From Confluentibacter sediminis (GTDB lineage: Bacteria; Bacteroidota; Bacteroidia; Flavobacteriales; Flavobacteriaceae): a stretch of 64,000 bases of DNA. This document shows, in pieces, positions 37,658 through 45,052 of the stretch (position 1 is the stretch's first letter; the number at the start of each line of letters is the position of its first letter). A model generated the notes under the pieces. It was not told the DNA's origin, searched no databases, and worked only from the letters and a program-made list of their open reading frames with translations. The stretch is taken from the NCBI RefSeq assembly GCF_003258355.1, contig NZ_QKPO01000019.1:1-64000 (forward strand), written 5' to 3'. Made by a program: the position numbers and the translations under genes.

Positions 37658-37706
37658 TCTAAAATTGAAAAGCCAAGAATTAAATTCTTGGCTTTTCAAT
37701 TTTAGA
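37658..37706. terminator. Bidirectional terminator between uxaA and kdgA
   Basis: Perfect 24-base arms (37658-37681 and 37683-37706) around a single central base, with A/T ends on both sides of a GCCAAG/CTTGGC core. It separates the converging uxaA and kdgA transcripts. Confidence 0.88.
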
Positions 37707-37720
37707 AACAAATTCCATTA

Positions 37721-38389
37721 TTACTTCCTTACAGATTTTATAATGGCTAAGGCATCTTTTACATCTTGTTCAAGCTTAGCATAATCTTTATTTGCTATAA
37801 TGTCTTTTGAAATTAATTGAGACCCCATACCAACACAAGTGACACCAGAATCAAACCAACCTTTCAAATTTTCTTGGGTTGGAGATACACCACCTGTCGG
37901 CATAATAGATGTCCAAGGTTGAGGGCCTTTAATACCTTTCACAAAATTTGGTCCGTATAAATCACCAGGGAATAATTTCACTATTTCGCAACCTAATTCT
38001 TCGGCTCTAGCAATTTCAGTCAAAGAGCCACATCCTGGAGACCATAACACTTTTCTTCTATTACAAACAATAGCTATATCCTCTCTTAATACTGGTGTTA
38101 CAATAAAGTTTGCTCCTAATGCCATATATAAAGAAGCTGCAGCACCATCTGTAACAGAACCAACGCCCATAATCATTCCTGGAAGTTCTTTAATGGCATA
38201 TTTAGTTAATTCACCAAAAACTTCGTGAGCAAAATCGCCACGGGCTGTAAACTCCATCAGTCTGGCGCCACCATCATAACAAGCTTTTAATACTTTTTTA
38301 CTTAATTCTATATCACTATGAAAAAATAAAGGAATCATGCCCGTATCTTTCATAGCCTGAGCCACTTCTAATCTTGAAAATTGTGCCAT
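37721..38389 (-). CDS. kdgA: 2-keto-3-deoxy-6-phosphogluconate aldolase
   Basis: 222 residues. Class I aldolase splitting KDPG into pyruvate and glyceraldehyde-3-phosphate. The Schiff-base lysine is K138 (EIVKLFPGD) and the catalytic glutamate E46 (LMEFTARG). GVGSVTDG near 76-82 and GANFIVTPVL near 92-101 line the pocket. Eda family, also able to act on 4-hydroxy-2-oxoglutarate. It is downstream of kdgK on the same strand after an 82-bp gap that holds two interlocked inverted repeats. Confidence 0.93.
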   Translation of the reverse strand: MAQFSRLEVAQAMKDTGMIPLFFHSDIELSKKVLKACYDGGARLMEFTARGDFAHEVFGELTKYAIKELPGMIMGVGSVTDGAAASLYMALGANFIVTPVLREDIAIVCNRRKVLWSPGCGSLTEIARAEELGCEIVKLFPGDLYGPNFVKGIKGPQPWTSIMPTGGVSPTQENLKGWFDSGVTCVGMGSQLISKDIIANKDYAKLEQDVKDALAIIKSVRK

Positions 38390-38397
38390 TTTTATAT

Positions 38398-38462
38398 GTT
38401 TAATCGTTAATTGATGATTTGTTGAACGTGTACTCGATTAAACGATTACAACATTCAACAAA
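38398..38462 (-). promoter_or_regulatory. Interlocked inverted repeats in the kdgK-kdgA gap
   Basis: Two perfect 9-base pairs alternate: GTTTAATCG (38398-38406) with CGATTAAAC (38435-38443), and TTTGTTGAA (38418-38426) with TTCAACAAA (38454-38462). In RNA this is the order of an H-type pseudoknot or of two exclusive hairpins ahead of the kdgA start at 38389. As DNA it may instead be operators: the minus strand reads TAATCGTTTAA, close to the kdgK upstream site TAATCGTTTGA. Confidence 0.5.
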
Positions 38463-38471
38463 CAAACTAAT

Positions 38472-39512
38472 TTATCTCGCTACTCTACCAGATGCATCTC
38501 CACCCATTAATTTTGTTACCTCTTCTACGGTTACTAAGTTAGCATCACCTTTAATAGTGTGTTTTAAACAAGAGGCAGCTACCGCAAAATCCAATGCATT
38601 TTGGTCGTTATCTGGATAAGTTAATAATCCATATATTAAACCACCCATAAAACTGTCTCCACCACCTACTCTATCTACAATGTCGGTAATTTGATACTGA
38701 CGGGTTTCATACATTTTTTTACCATCATATAATACTCCAGCCCATGTATTGTGAGATGCAGAGATAGAACCTCTCAACGTTGTAATAACTTTTTTAGCTC
38801 TTGGGAATTTTTTCATCATTTGTTGGCAAACAGATAAGAACGCTTCTGCTTTCACATCATGTCCATGTGTTTGTACGTCCAAGCCTTCTGGTTTAATTCC
38901 GAAGTGCATTTCGGCATCTTCTTCGTTGCCTAAAATAACATCACAATAAGAAGTTAATTCAGTCATAATAGCTTCACGATCACCGCCATATTTCCAAAGT
39001 TTTGCTCTGTAATTTAAATCCGTAGAAATGGTAATTCCCAATTTACTGGCGGCTTTTACAGCTTCCAAACAAGCATCGGCAGAACTTTGAGAAATTGCAG
39101 GTGTAATACCTGTCCAATGAAACCATTCAACACCTCTAAAAACCTCATCCCAATTAACCATACCAGGTTGAATTTCAGACATAGCAGAATGTGCTCTATC
39201 ATAAACCACTTTACTACCTCTCGATACAGCCCCAGTTTCTAAAAAATAAATACCTAAACGATCACCACCCCAAACAATTTTATCTACACCAACACCTCTT
39301 TTACGCATTTCCATCATCGCACATTGACCAATATCATTTTTTGGTAAACGTGTTACAAAATCTACTGAAATGCCATAATTTGCTAGTGATACAGCTACGT
39401 TAGACTCTCCTCCTCCGTAAACAACCTCAAAATTGTCTGCTTGAGAAAATCTTAAAAATCCTTGAGGAGCTAATCTCAGCATGATTTCTCCAAATGTTAC
39501 TACTCTACTCAT
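38472..39512 (-). CDS. kdgK: 2-keto-3-deoxygluconate kinase (PfkB family)
   Basis: 346 residues. PfkB-type sugar kinase: opening VVTFGEIMLRLAPQGFLRFSQADNFEVVYGGGESNVAVSLANYG with the substrate-binding glycines, and near residue 285 the second signature DRVGGGDSFMGGLIYG, whose aspartate (in GGGDSF) is the catalytic base. It phosphorylates KDG made by UxaA; the product is cleaved by the KdgA encoded downstream. It is divergent from the LacI-type regulator gene and probably controlled by it. Confidence 0.93.
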   Translation of the reverse strand: MSRVVTFGEIMLRLAPQGFLRFSQADNFEVVYGGGESNVAVSLANYGISVDFVTRLPKNDIGQCAMMEMRKRGVGVDKIVWGGDRLGIYFLETGAVSRGSKVVYDRAHSAMSEIQPGMVNWDEVFRGVEWFHWTGITPAISQSSADACLEAVKAASKLGITISTDLNYRAKLWKYGGDREAIMTELTSYCDVILGNEEDAEMHFGIKPEGLDVQTHGHDVKAEAFLSVCQQMMKKFPRAKKVITTLRGSISASHNTWAGVLYDGKKMYETRQYQITDIVDRVGGGDSFMGGLIYGLLTYPDNDQNALDFAVAASCLKHTIKGDANLVTVEEVTKLMGGDASGRVAR

Positions 39513-39543
39513 TTAATAAATTGTATTAGTTATTTTATTTTGG

Positions 39544-39557
39544 TTAATCGTTTGAAC
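39544..39557. promoter_or_regulatory. Second LacI-type operator candidate upstream of kdgK
   Basis: TTAATCGTTTGAAC, an imperfect dyad centred on CG at 39549/39550. It shares TTCAAACG (reverse strand) with the promoter-proximal operator 120 bp to the right, a spacing that would allow DNA looping or a roadblock in the kdgK leader. Confidence 0.4.
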
Positions 39558-39654
39558 ATACTTAAAAACTATTATCTAATAAACAATATTTCTTTAAATC
39601 TTAGGTTTTTGAAGGATAATCTTTGAATAAAAATGCTATCTTAACAAAAAAGTT

Positions 39655-39684
39655 TATTTTTGTTCAAACGTTGAAACAAATATA
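39655..39684. promoter_or_regulatory. Overlapping kdgK and lacI promoters with a shared operator
   Basis: Rightward -7 element TATTTTTG (39655-39662) for the regulator and leftward TATATTTG (plus strand CAAATATA, 39677-39684) for kdgK flank a near-palindrome at 39659-39680. Its halves, TTTGTTCAAAC and GTTGAAACAAA, match at 9 of 11 positions. The TTTG/CAAA ends of the operator are the ends of the two -7 elements, so one bound dimer would block both. Confidence 0.5.
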
Positions 39685-39692
39685 TATAAAAA

Positions 39693-40724
39693 TTGGCAAG
39701 CAAAAAAAAAACTACTATAAAAGATATTGCTAATGTATTGGGCATTACGCCTTCAGCGGTTTCAAAGGCTTTAAATAATCATCCCAGAATAAGCGACAAA
39801 ACCAAAGCGGCCGTCTTACAAATAGCCAAAAATTTAAACTATCAACCAAACCATTTAGCCAGTGCCTTAAGAAAAGGAAAAAGTAATTTAGTTGGTGTTA
39901 TTATCCCTAAAGCCAACAGTCATTTTTTCTCTTCTATTATAGAAAAAATTGAAGAGGTTTTAAATGATAAAGGTTATAATGTAATTATAGCACAATCAAA
40001 CGAATCTTATAACAAAGAGTGCAAAAGTATCGATGCTTTATTATATACTCAAGTCGATGGCATTATTGCTTCTATGGCAAATGAAACGGTTAAACTGGAT
40101 TACTATGAAAAAATTAAGTCTAAAGGCATTCCTTTAATTTTATTTGACAGGGGTGAAAATGATTTGAATGTTGATTATGTTGGTATTGACGATTATTTAA
40201 GTAGCCACGTGGTCATTGACCATTTAGTAAAACAAGGGTGTAAAAGAATAGCGCATATTGCCGGCTTTAGCCATACAAGAATATATAAAAACAGAATTAG
40301 AGGCTACAGAGATGCTTTAGAAAAATTCAGTTTACCTATAGAAGAATCATTGATTATAGAAAGTAATTTGGGTATTGAAGATGGCAGGAAAATAATGACC
40401 CAACTTTTAAAACTTAAAAACAGACCCGATGCGATATATGCTGCTGGAGATTATGCAGCTCTGGGAGCATTACAAGTCATGCAAGAACAACATATACATG
40501 TTCCAAAGGATATTGCTTTGGTTGGTTTTACTAACGAACCATTTACTTCTTTAGTGACTCCTTCTATTACATCTGTAGACCAACATAGTACGCAAATAGG
40601 CAAAGTAGCTGCCGAAACCCTTTTAAAAAGGATGGATTCTCCCAACGAAAAAGTAACTTTAAATAAATTAATTCTACCTGCTGAGCTTATAATTCGATCT
40701 TCTTCTAAAAAAAATCAACTTTAA
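39693..40724 (+). CDS. LacI-family transcriptional regulator of hexuronate genes
   Basis: 343 residues. N-terminal helix-turn-helix (TIKDIANVLGITPSAVSKALN, about 8-28) and hinge helix (YQPNHLASALRKGKSN), then a periplasmic-binding-protein-like sensor domain (VGVIIPKANSHFFSSIIEKIEEVLNDKGY ... DYVGIDDYLSSHVVIDHLV). Translation appears to start at TTG 39693; no ATG or GTG fits upstream. Position, divergent from kdgK and beside the uxa genes, suggests it represses hexuronate catabolism and is released by a pathway intermediate. The effector is not visible in the sequence. Confidence 0.9.
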   Translation: MASKKKTTIKDIANVLGITPSAVSKALNNHPRISDKTKAAVLQIAKNLNYQPNHLASALRKGKSNLVGVIIPKANSHFFSSIIEKIEEVLNDKGYNVIIAQSNESYNKECKSIDALLYTQVDGIIASMANETVKLDYYEKIKSKGIPLILFDRGENDLNVDYVGIDDYLSSHVVIDHLVKQGCKRIAHIAGFSHTRIYKNRIRGYRDALEKFSLPIEESLIIESNLGIEDGRKIMTQLLKLKNRPDAIYAAGDYAALGALQVMQEQHIHVPKDIALVGFTNEPFTSLVTPSITSVDQHSTQIGKVAAETLLKRMDSPNEKVTLNKLILPAELIIRSSSKKNQL

Positions 40725-40865
40725 TCCATTTAAACTCTCTTAGTTAAACATTTGAGCACCATTGTAAAAACATGAATAAACATGTCTTTACTAAAAATGT
40801 TAATAATTGTTCATTGAATTAAAAAAATGCCTAATTTGGGCTAGTTCAATTTTTTAAAAAATACA

Positions 40866-41576
40866 ATGGAGAACGTCTTTAATATTCGATTTATTAAAAA
40901 ATGCATTCTGCTTTTTACTTTATTAGTAAGCAGCATAATAACCTCTCAAAACAGCAAAATAATCCAGCACGACTTAGACTCTGTTGTTTCTTTAGAAGTC
41001 CCAGAAAATTTTTTTGAGGGTGATACGCTTGTAGATGGCGTACAAATACATCAAATTAGGTTTAAAACAGAAACCTATAATTTTATTGCTCAAAAAGTGC
41101 TTTTTGAAAACGAAGACCAAAAAGAGAGCCTATCAATGTTACCGTATGATTATGCTAGTTTAATTGATGAATACAATCGTGTTATAGCCAGAATGAGATA
41201 TAGAGTGCCTTATTATTTAAAGTCTAAAACACTTGTTGAAAAAGAAGGTTTTACTGGTTACAATTTGAAATTTGAAAACGATTTGGGCACGCCTACCTAT
41301 GAAGCCGAATTTTATTTATTGAACAAAAATTTATATACTTTTTTCTACGCCAGCGATACACATTTTGATGAGGATGTTGTAACTGAACTTTTTAAATCTA
41401 TTAAAATAAATACGAAACAAGATATTAGTCAGTATTTAGGAAAACCTCCTAAATATAGAATTGGTTACGTAATTGCGACCTATTTTTTCTTAAGTTTGAT
41501 GCTAGTAGGTGTTGTCATTTATATGATTAAAATTTACAGAAAGAAAACTGGCAAAACTGATTTTTTACATGAATAA
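40866..41576 (+). CDS. Membrane-anchored protein of unknown function
   Basis: 236 residues. A signal sequence or N-terminal helix (about 9-27), a soluble domain of about 170 residues with mixed strands (SVVSLEVPENFFEGDTLVDGVQIHQIRFKTETYNFIAQKV), then a C-terminal membrane helix (about 202-222) and a basic tail (KIYRKKTGKTDFLHE). No catalytic motif or known domain was recognised. It is a single gene closed by a strong terminator and unrelated in strand to the gene after it. Confidence 0.6.
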   Translation: MENVFNIRFIKKCILLFTLLVSSIITSQNSKIIQHDLDSVVSLEVPENFFEGDTLVDGVQIHQIRFKTETYNFIAQKVLFENEDQKESLSMLPYDYASLIDEYNRVIARMRYRVPYYLKSKTLVEKEGFTGYNLKFENDLGTPTYEAEFYLLNKNLYTFFYASDTHFDEDVVTELFKSIKINTKQDISQYLGKPPKYRIGYVIATYFFLSLMLVGVVIYMIKIYRKKTGKTDFLHE

Positions 41577-41592
41577 ATAGTTTTGAATACAT

Positions 41593-41638
41593 AAAAAAAG
41601 AATCCCTAGAAATTAAAATTTCTAGGGATTCTTTTTTT
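41593..41638. terminator. Bidirectional intrinsic terminator
   Basis: 22-base perfect arms (41593-41614 and 41617-41638) with core AATCCCTAGA/TCTAGGGATT and A/T tails. It serves the rightward gene ending at 41576 and the leftward gene ending at 41652. Confidence 0.88.
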
Positions 41639-41651
41639 TAAATCGTGTGTT

Positions 41652-41999
41652 TTATCCAGCTTGTTGTTTTTTCATTTTTTCAACTTTCATTTGGTTCAAT
41701 TCATCTTCAAAAAGACTCCCTCTGTTTTTCTTCATTTGCTCTAATCGTTGTAGCTCCTTTCTAATTTCCGCACTTCTTTTTAAAGACTTATTTAATCTTT
41801 CATCTCTAAGCTCTTGCTTAATCAAATTATCTTTCTTCCTTACTTCTTGAAGCTCAACCTGCTCAATTTTTAATTGTTTTTCTTTTCTTTTTTCCAAAAT
41901 AATAGGGACATATGAATATCCATATATACCTATAAATAATAAGGCCAATATTGCTAAAATCAAATAACCGTGTTCCATAAAATATTTAGAATTAATCAT
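41652..41999 (-). CDS. Small membrane protein with long charged coiled coil
   Basis: 115 residues. One membrane helix (about 11-33, HGYLILAILALLFIGIYGYSYVPI) is followed by 80 residues rich in Lys, Glu, Arg and Gln in heptad-like order (RKEKQLKIEQVELQEVRKKDNLIKQEL). It would be a bitopic protein with a cytoplasmic coiled coil. I do not recognise the family; codon use and the shared terminator support a real gene. Confidence 0.6.
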   Translation of the reverse strand: MINSKYFMEHGYLILAILALLFIGIYGYSYVPIILEKRKEKQLKIEQVELQEVRKKDNLIKQELRDERLNKSLKRSAEIRKELQRLEQMKKNRGSLFEDELNQMKVEKMKKQQAG

Positions 42000-42195
42000 T
42001 AATTGTATACGAACTGAACAATTTACAATAAAAGTACAGAAAAGGGTTATAGAAATAAAAATAACAAGTTGAACCGCTTAAAAAAAAGATAAAATAAAAA
42101 AAACAGGTCAAAATATCGAATCATTCAGAAAAAAGAGAAACTGGTCTTGCTACAATAAGTTAGATATTATTCACTTTTAATTGTTAAAGATGACA

Positions 42196-42585
42196 TTAGT
42201 TTTTAATTTCTAAACCTTCATATTTCCATTTAGAAAAGCCTCCATCTAGATCATAAATTTTAACAAAACCTTCTTCAAGCATTTTTTGCGCACATTTGGC
42301 ACTGCGCTTACCCGAATTGCAATAAAGATATACTGGTTTGTCTTTATCCAACTTAGTAATATCTTGAACAAAAGTAGGTGAAAAAAAATCAATATTTTGA
42401 GCCCCAGGAATGTGTCCATTCTCGAATTCTTTAGCAGTTCTAACATCTATTAGCTGAACATTATCTGCTTGTAAAAAACTTTGCATTTCTTCTGGAGAAA
42501 CAATAGTTATTTTAGGGCTTTCTACTTCTTTGCAACTAGAAAAAGTTATAATAAGTATTACATATAAAAAAGATAGTTTTTTCAT
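42196..42585 (-). CDS. Rhodanese-domain lipoprotein
   Basis: 129 residues. The lipoprotein signal ends FSSC (C18), so it is a periplasmic, membrane-tethered protein. One rhodanese domain follows, with LIDVRTAKEFENGHIPGAQNID and the active-site loop YCNSGKRS, catalytic C89. It could carry sulfane sulfur or act as a thiol acceptor. It sits 10 bp after the cytoplasmic rhodanese on the same strand, giving one enzyme on each side of the inner membrane. Confidence 0.88.
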   Translation of the reverse strand: MKKLSFLYVILIITFSSCKEVESPKITIVSPEEMQSFLQADNVQLIDVRTAKEFENGHIPGAQNIDFFSPTFVQDITKLDKDKPVYLYCNSGKRSAKCAQKMLEEGFVKIYDLDGGFSKWKYEGLEIKN

Positions 42586-42595
42586 TTGCTTTTAA

Positions 42596-42916
42596 TTAGT
42601 CTGCATCTACAATATCCCCTGTCCATTGCATCATACCTCCTTCAAGATTATATGCATTTTCAAACCCTAACTGTTCCATAATTTGGCATGCTTGGCCACT
42701 TCTATTTCCAGACCGACAGTAAACATAATAATTTTTACTTTTGTCTAAAGCTCCGATTTCATCAATAAAATCTTGTCCTTTATAAATATCTATGTGAATA
42801 GCATTTGGAATGATACCATCGGCGACTTCAGCATCCGTTCTAACGTCAAGTATTACAGCGTTATCATCATTAGCTAATTGTTCTGCCCACTCGTCTTGAG
42901 ATAAATCTTCTATCAT
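42596..42916 (-). CDS. Cytoplasmic single-domain rhodanese
   Basis: 106 residues, no signal peptide. Domain features VILDVRTDAEVADGIIPNAIHIDIY and active loop YCRSGNRS with catalytic C67, then NAYNLEGGMMQW. It resembles GlpE/PspE-type sulfurtransferases (thiosulfate to an acceptor thiol), though the physiological donor is unknown. First gene of a two-gene leftward unit. Confidence 0.9.
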   Translation of the reverse strand: MIEDLSQDEWAEQLANDDNAVILDVRTDAEVADGIIPNAIHIDIYKGQDFIDEIGALDKSKNYYVYCRSGNRSGQACQIMEQLGFENAYNLEGGMMQWTGDIVDAD

Positions 42917-42967
42917 AATTAAAATAATATAATTACAAATTTAGCACTTCTATATTTAATATAAACG

Positions 42968-43004
42968 AAAAAAATCTGAAGTATTGTGAACCTCAGATTT
43001 TTTT
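42968..43004. terminator. Terminator after the thioredoxin-fold operon
   Basis: Arms AAAAAAATCTGA (42968-42979) and TCAGATTTTTTT (42993-43004), perfect 12 bases, 13-base loop, A/T-rich on both ends. It separates the leftward TlpA/redoxin pair from the leftward rhodanese pair. Confidence 0.8.
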
Positions 43005-43024
43005 ATATTCCTTTTTTTATAACC

Positions 43025-43642
43025 TTAAACTTTTATGGTACAACCAATAGCTTTAGTTTCTTTTGCTGGAACTTCTTTTCCTTCTAATAAAGCATTAACG
43101 GCATTTTCTACATACTTCGTTTTAACTGCTTTTGCATCTTGATAGTTATCATCAATAGCTCCAATATATTTCACAACATTACCTTTACTGGTTTTTTGCA
43201 ATACAAATACATGTGGTGTTTTTGTAGCTCCGTATTTTGGATATACTTTTTGTTCTTTATCCATTAAATAAGGAAAAGTAAATCCTTTTTCTTTAGCTCT
43301 TTCTTTCATGGCTTTCATACTATCGCCTGGTTGAACATCTGGATTATTTGGCATAATGGCTATAACAGGATAGCCTAAAGATGCATACTTTTTATTTAGC
43401 TCGATAATTCTATCTTCATAAGCTTGCGCATAAGGACACGTATTACATGTAAAGGTTACAATAAATCCTTTGGCATTCCTATAATCGGCTAAAGAAACCA
43501 TCTTATCATCGACATTCATTAATTTAAAGTCTTCGGCAACATCGCCAACTCTATAACCGTTAACCATTACTGTTTTGTTAACAGTAAAAGCACTCATAAC
43601 AATGATGAATGTTAGCATCGATAAAATTTTAATTGTTTTCAT
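43025..43642 (-). CDS. Secreted thioredoxin-fold (redoxin) protein
   Basis: 205 residues. Signal peptide (about 1-22), then an AhpC/TSA-like redoxin fold: VGDVAEDFKLMNVDDKMVSLADYRNAKGFIVTFTCNTCPYAQAYEDRI. Two cysteines form CNTC at C66 and C69, a redox pair in an unusual sequence context for thioredoxins but typical of this secreted family. KYGATKTPHVFVL gives the cis-proline. A C-terminal Cys (GCTIKV) may be a third redox or metal residue. Four bases separate it from the TlpA-like gene. Confidence 0.8.
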   Translation of the reverse strand: MKTIKILSMLTFIIVMSAFTVNKTVMVNGYRVGDVAEDFKLMNVDDKMVSLADYRNAKGFIVTFTCNTCPYAQAYEDRIIELNKKYASLGYPVIAIMPNNPDVQPGDSMKAMKERAKEKGFTFPYLMDKEQKVYPKYGATKTPHVFVLQKTSKGNVVKYIGAIDDNYQDAKAVKTKYVENAVNALLEGKEVPAKETKAIGCTIKV

Positions 43643-43646
43643 AGTA

Positions 43647-44189
43647 CTAATTTAAAAATTGTTTGACTTCAGTTTCTAATGATTCGTAAGTGAACGATTG
43701 TTCGAAAAATTTATTTGTATCGTTTTTATAAATAACAGTAGCCGGAATAGAACCAGACCAATTTTCATCTACTTTTGGAATCCAAGTATTAGCATCCACA
43801 TCATTTAAAGCAACTACTTTAGATTTTATTTTTTTGTCCCTAATGAATGGTTTTAATTTTGAATCATATAAATGTGGAAAATCCAAACTCACCAATAAAA
43901 CCTCAACATTTTTGTTTTTGTACTCTTCATTCAATTTTTCAAAATAAGGCAACTCCTTAACACAAGGAGCGCACCAAGTAGCCCAAAAATTGATGACATA
44001 AACCTTATTGTCTTTTTTTTGTAAAAACTTTTGAAAGCCATCAAAATCGTACACCTCTAGATCTGTTTTATGGGCAACTTCAATGGTATTATCATCTGCT
44101 TTCTGTACGGTTTTCAATCCTTCATTTGTTTTCTTATCATTACAAGAAGAAAAAAACAGCAACAAGATTAAGAGTCTAATAATTTTCAT
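43647..44189 (-). CDS. TlpA-family thiol-disulfide lipoprotein
   Basis: 180 residues. Lipoprotein signal ending FFSSC (C16), then a thioredoxin fold with WCAPC (W72-C76) in INFWATWCAPCVKELPYFEKLN, and SGSIPATVIY as the cis-proline loop. It is a periplasmic reductase tethered to a membrane, as used in cytochrome maturation or oxidative-stress repair. First gene of a two-gene leftward unit. A leftward promoter (TTG read from 44315, 21 bases, TATTTTTG ending at 44284) overlaps the MarR site upstream. Confidence 0.88.
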   Translation of the reverse strand: MKIIRLLILLLFFSSCNDKKTNEGLKTVQKADDNTIEVAHKTDLEVYDFDGFQKFLQKKDNKVYVINFWATWCAPCVKELPYFEKLNEEYKNKNVEVLLVSLDFPHLYDSKLKPFIRDKKIKSKVVALNDVDANTWIPKVDENWSGSIPATVIYKNDTNKFFEQSFTYESLETEVKQFLN

Positions 44190-44283
44190 TTAGCTAGTTT
44201 TTTAATACATCTAATCTATAAATGTAAGTAATCTTAAACGCATGTTAAGCTGTTTAACAATTTTTTATAGAAATCTGAACTTT

Positions 44284-44315
44284 CAAAAATATTTTTCCTA
44301 CATTTGTATATACAA
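44284..44315. promoter_or_regulatory. Divergent marR / tlpA promoters with a MarR-type palindrome
   Basis: TACATTTG (44299-44306) is a rightward -7 element for marR; CAAAAATA (44284-44291) is the leftward -7 for the tlpA-like gene. TTGTATATACAA (44304-44315) is a perfect 12-base palindrome that overlaps the first and supplies the leftward -33 TTG. A MarR dimer here would govern both directions. Confidence 0.5.
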
Positions 44316-44325
44316 TAGTTAAAAG

Positions 44326-44787
44326 ATGAATATTGAATCCATTTTAAAAATAAATTCAGATTTATCTTTATCTAAAAAAGCCATAATCAATTTATTATAT
44401 ACTTACGGCGTAATAAACAAAACATTAAACGACGTTCTTAAACCCTTTGACATATCCATTCAGCAATTTAATGTGCTTAGAATTTTACGTGGACAGAATG
44501 AAAAACCAATCAGTTTGGAGGTTTTACAGGAACTCATGATACATAAAATGAGTAACACTACACGCTTAATTGATAAGCTTATTAAAAAGGAGTATGTTAC
44601 AAAAAATACGAATGAAACAAATCGTAGAAAAATAGATATTTATATTACTAAAGAAGGATTAAAACTTCTGGATATAATAGATAAATTAATTGATAGCACA
44701 GAGAAAAAAATCGTCAGTTCCTTAACAGATGGTGAAACAAAAGAATTCATTAGATTATTAGGCAAGATAAGATTAATAGCAAAATAA
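44326..44787 (+). CDS. MarR-family transcriptional regulator
   Basis: 153 residues. Winged helix fold: dimerisation helices at both ends, recognition region SLEVLQELMIHKMSNTTRLIDKLIKKEYVTKNTNETNRRKIDIYITKEGLKLLD (about 62-118) with the wing RRKID. Likely an autorepressor acting at the palindrome directly upstream and on the divergent thioredoxin-fold operon. The effector is unknown; an oxidant or organic acid would be typical. Closed by a strong palindromic terminator. Confidence 0.9.
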   Translation: MNIESILKINSDLSLSKKAIINLLYTYGVINKTLNDVLKPFDISIQQFNVLRILRGQNEKPISLEVLQELMIHKMSNTTRLIDKLIKKEYVTKNTNETNRRKIDIYITKEGLKLLDIIDKLIDSTEKKIVSSLTDGETKEFIRLLGKIRLIAK

Positions 44788-44813
44788 TTCTCTCAATCCC
44801 TGATAGTCAGCAT

Positions 44814-44845
44814 AAACTACCGTAGTACTACGGTAGTTTTTTGTT
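44814..44845 (+). terminator. Intrinsic terminator of marR
   Basis: A perfect 26-base palindrome at 44814-44839 (core CTACCGTAGTACTACGGTAG) followed by a T-run. It isolates the trp promoter 20 bp downstream. Confidence 0.88.
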
Positions 44846-44865
44846 TAAAAAAACATGTAAAACTA

Positions 44866-44896
44866 TTGTGTAATTATATTTTCATTTCTATATTTG
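44866..44896 (+). promoter_or_regulatory. Predicted trp operon promoter
   Basis: TTG at 44866-44868, 20 bases, TATATTTG at 44889-44896: a complete match to the Bacteroidota -33 and TAnnTTTG -7 pattern. Transcription should start near 44902, a short way before the leader-peptide ATG at 44916. Confidence 0.65.
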
Positions 44897-44915
44897 GCAG
44901 AGTTAAAACAAAGTA

Positions 44916-44978
44916 ATGAACACAATTTTAAATAATACTTGGTGGTGGAGCTTTAGAAATTCAAATTTCGTGAAGTAA
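44916..44978 (+). CDS. trpL: trp operon leader peptide with three consecutive Trp codons
   Basis: A 20-codon frame not otherwise accounted for: MNTILNNTWWWSFRNSNFVK and stop. TGG TGG TGG occupies 44940-44948. It lies between a good promoter and a terminator that ends 11 bases before trpE, the layout of a classical ribosome-mediated attenuator. Stalling on the Trp codons when charged tRNA-Trp is scarce would keep the ribosome away from 44968-44974 and allow antitermination. Confidence 0.88.
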   Translation: MNTILNNTWWWSFRNSNFVK

Positions 44979-45041
44979 AACCTAGTATATTTAAAACTTA
45001 AAATATCGAAAAGGCTTGTCATTCACGACAGGCCTTTTTTT
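44956..45041 (+). promoter_or_regulatory. trp attenuator (protector hairpin, antiterminator, terminator)
   Basis: Terminator: 45009-45020 pairs with 45027-45038 (AAGGCTTGTC/GACAGGCCTT, one G-U pair), followed by T to 45041. Antiterminator: TCGTGAA at 44968-44974 is complementary to TTCACGA at 45022-45028, which is the terminator loop plus the start of its 3' arm. Protector: GAAATT (44956-44961) with AATTTC (44964-44969) overlaps the antiterminator arm. A ribosome at the leader stop (44978) covers 44968-44974 and lets the terminator form. Confidence 0.75.
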
Positions 45042-45052
45042 ATGAACTATTT

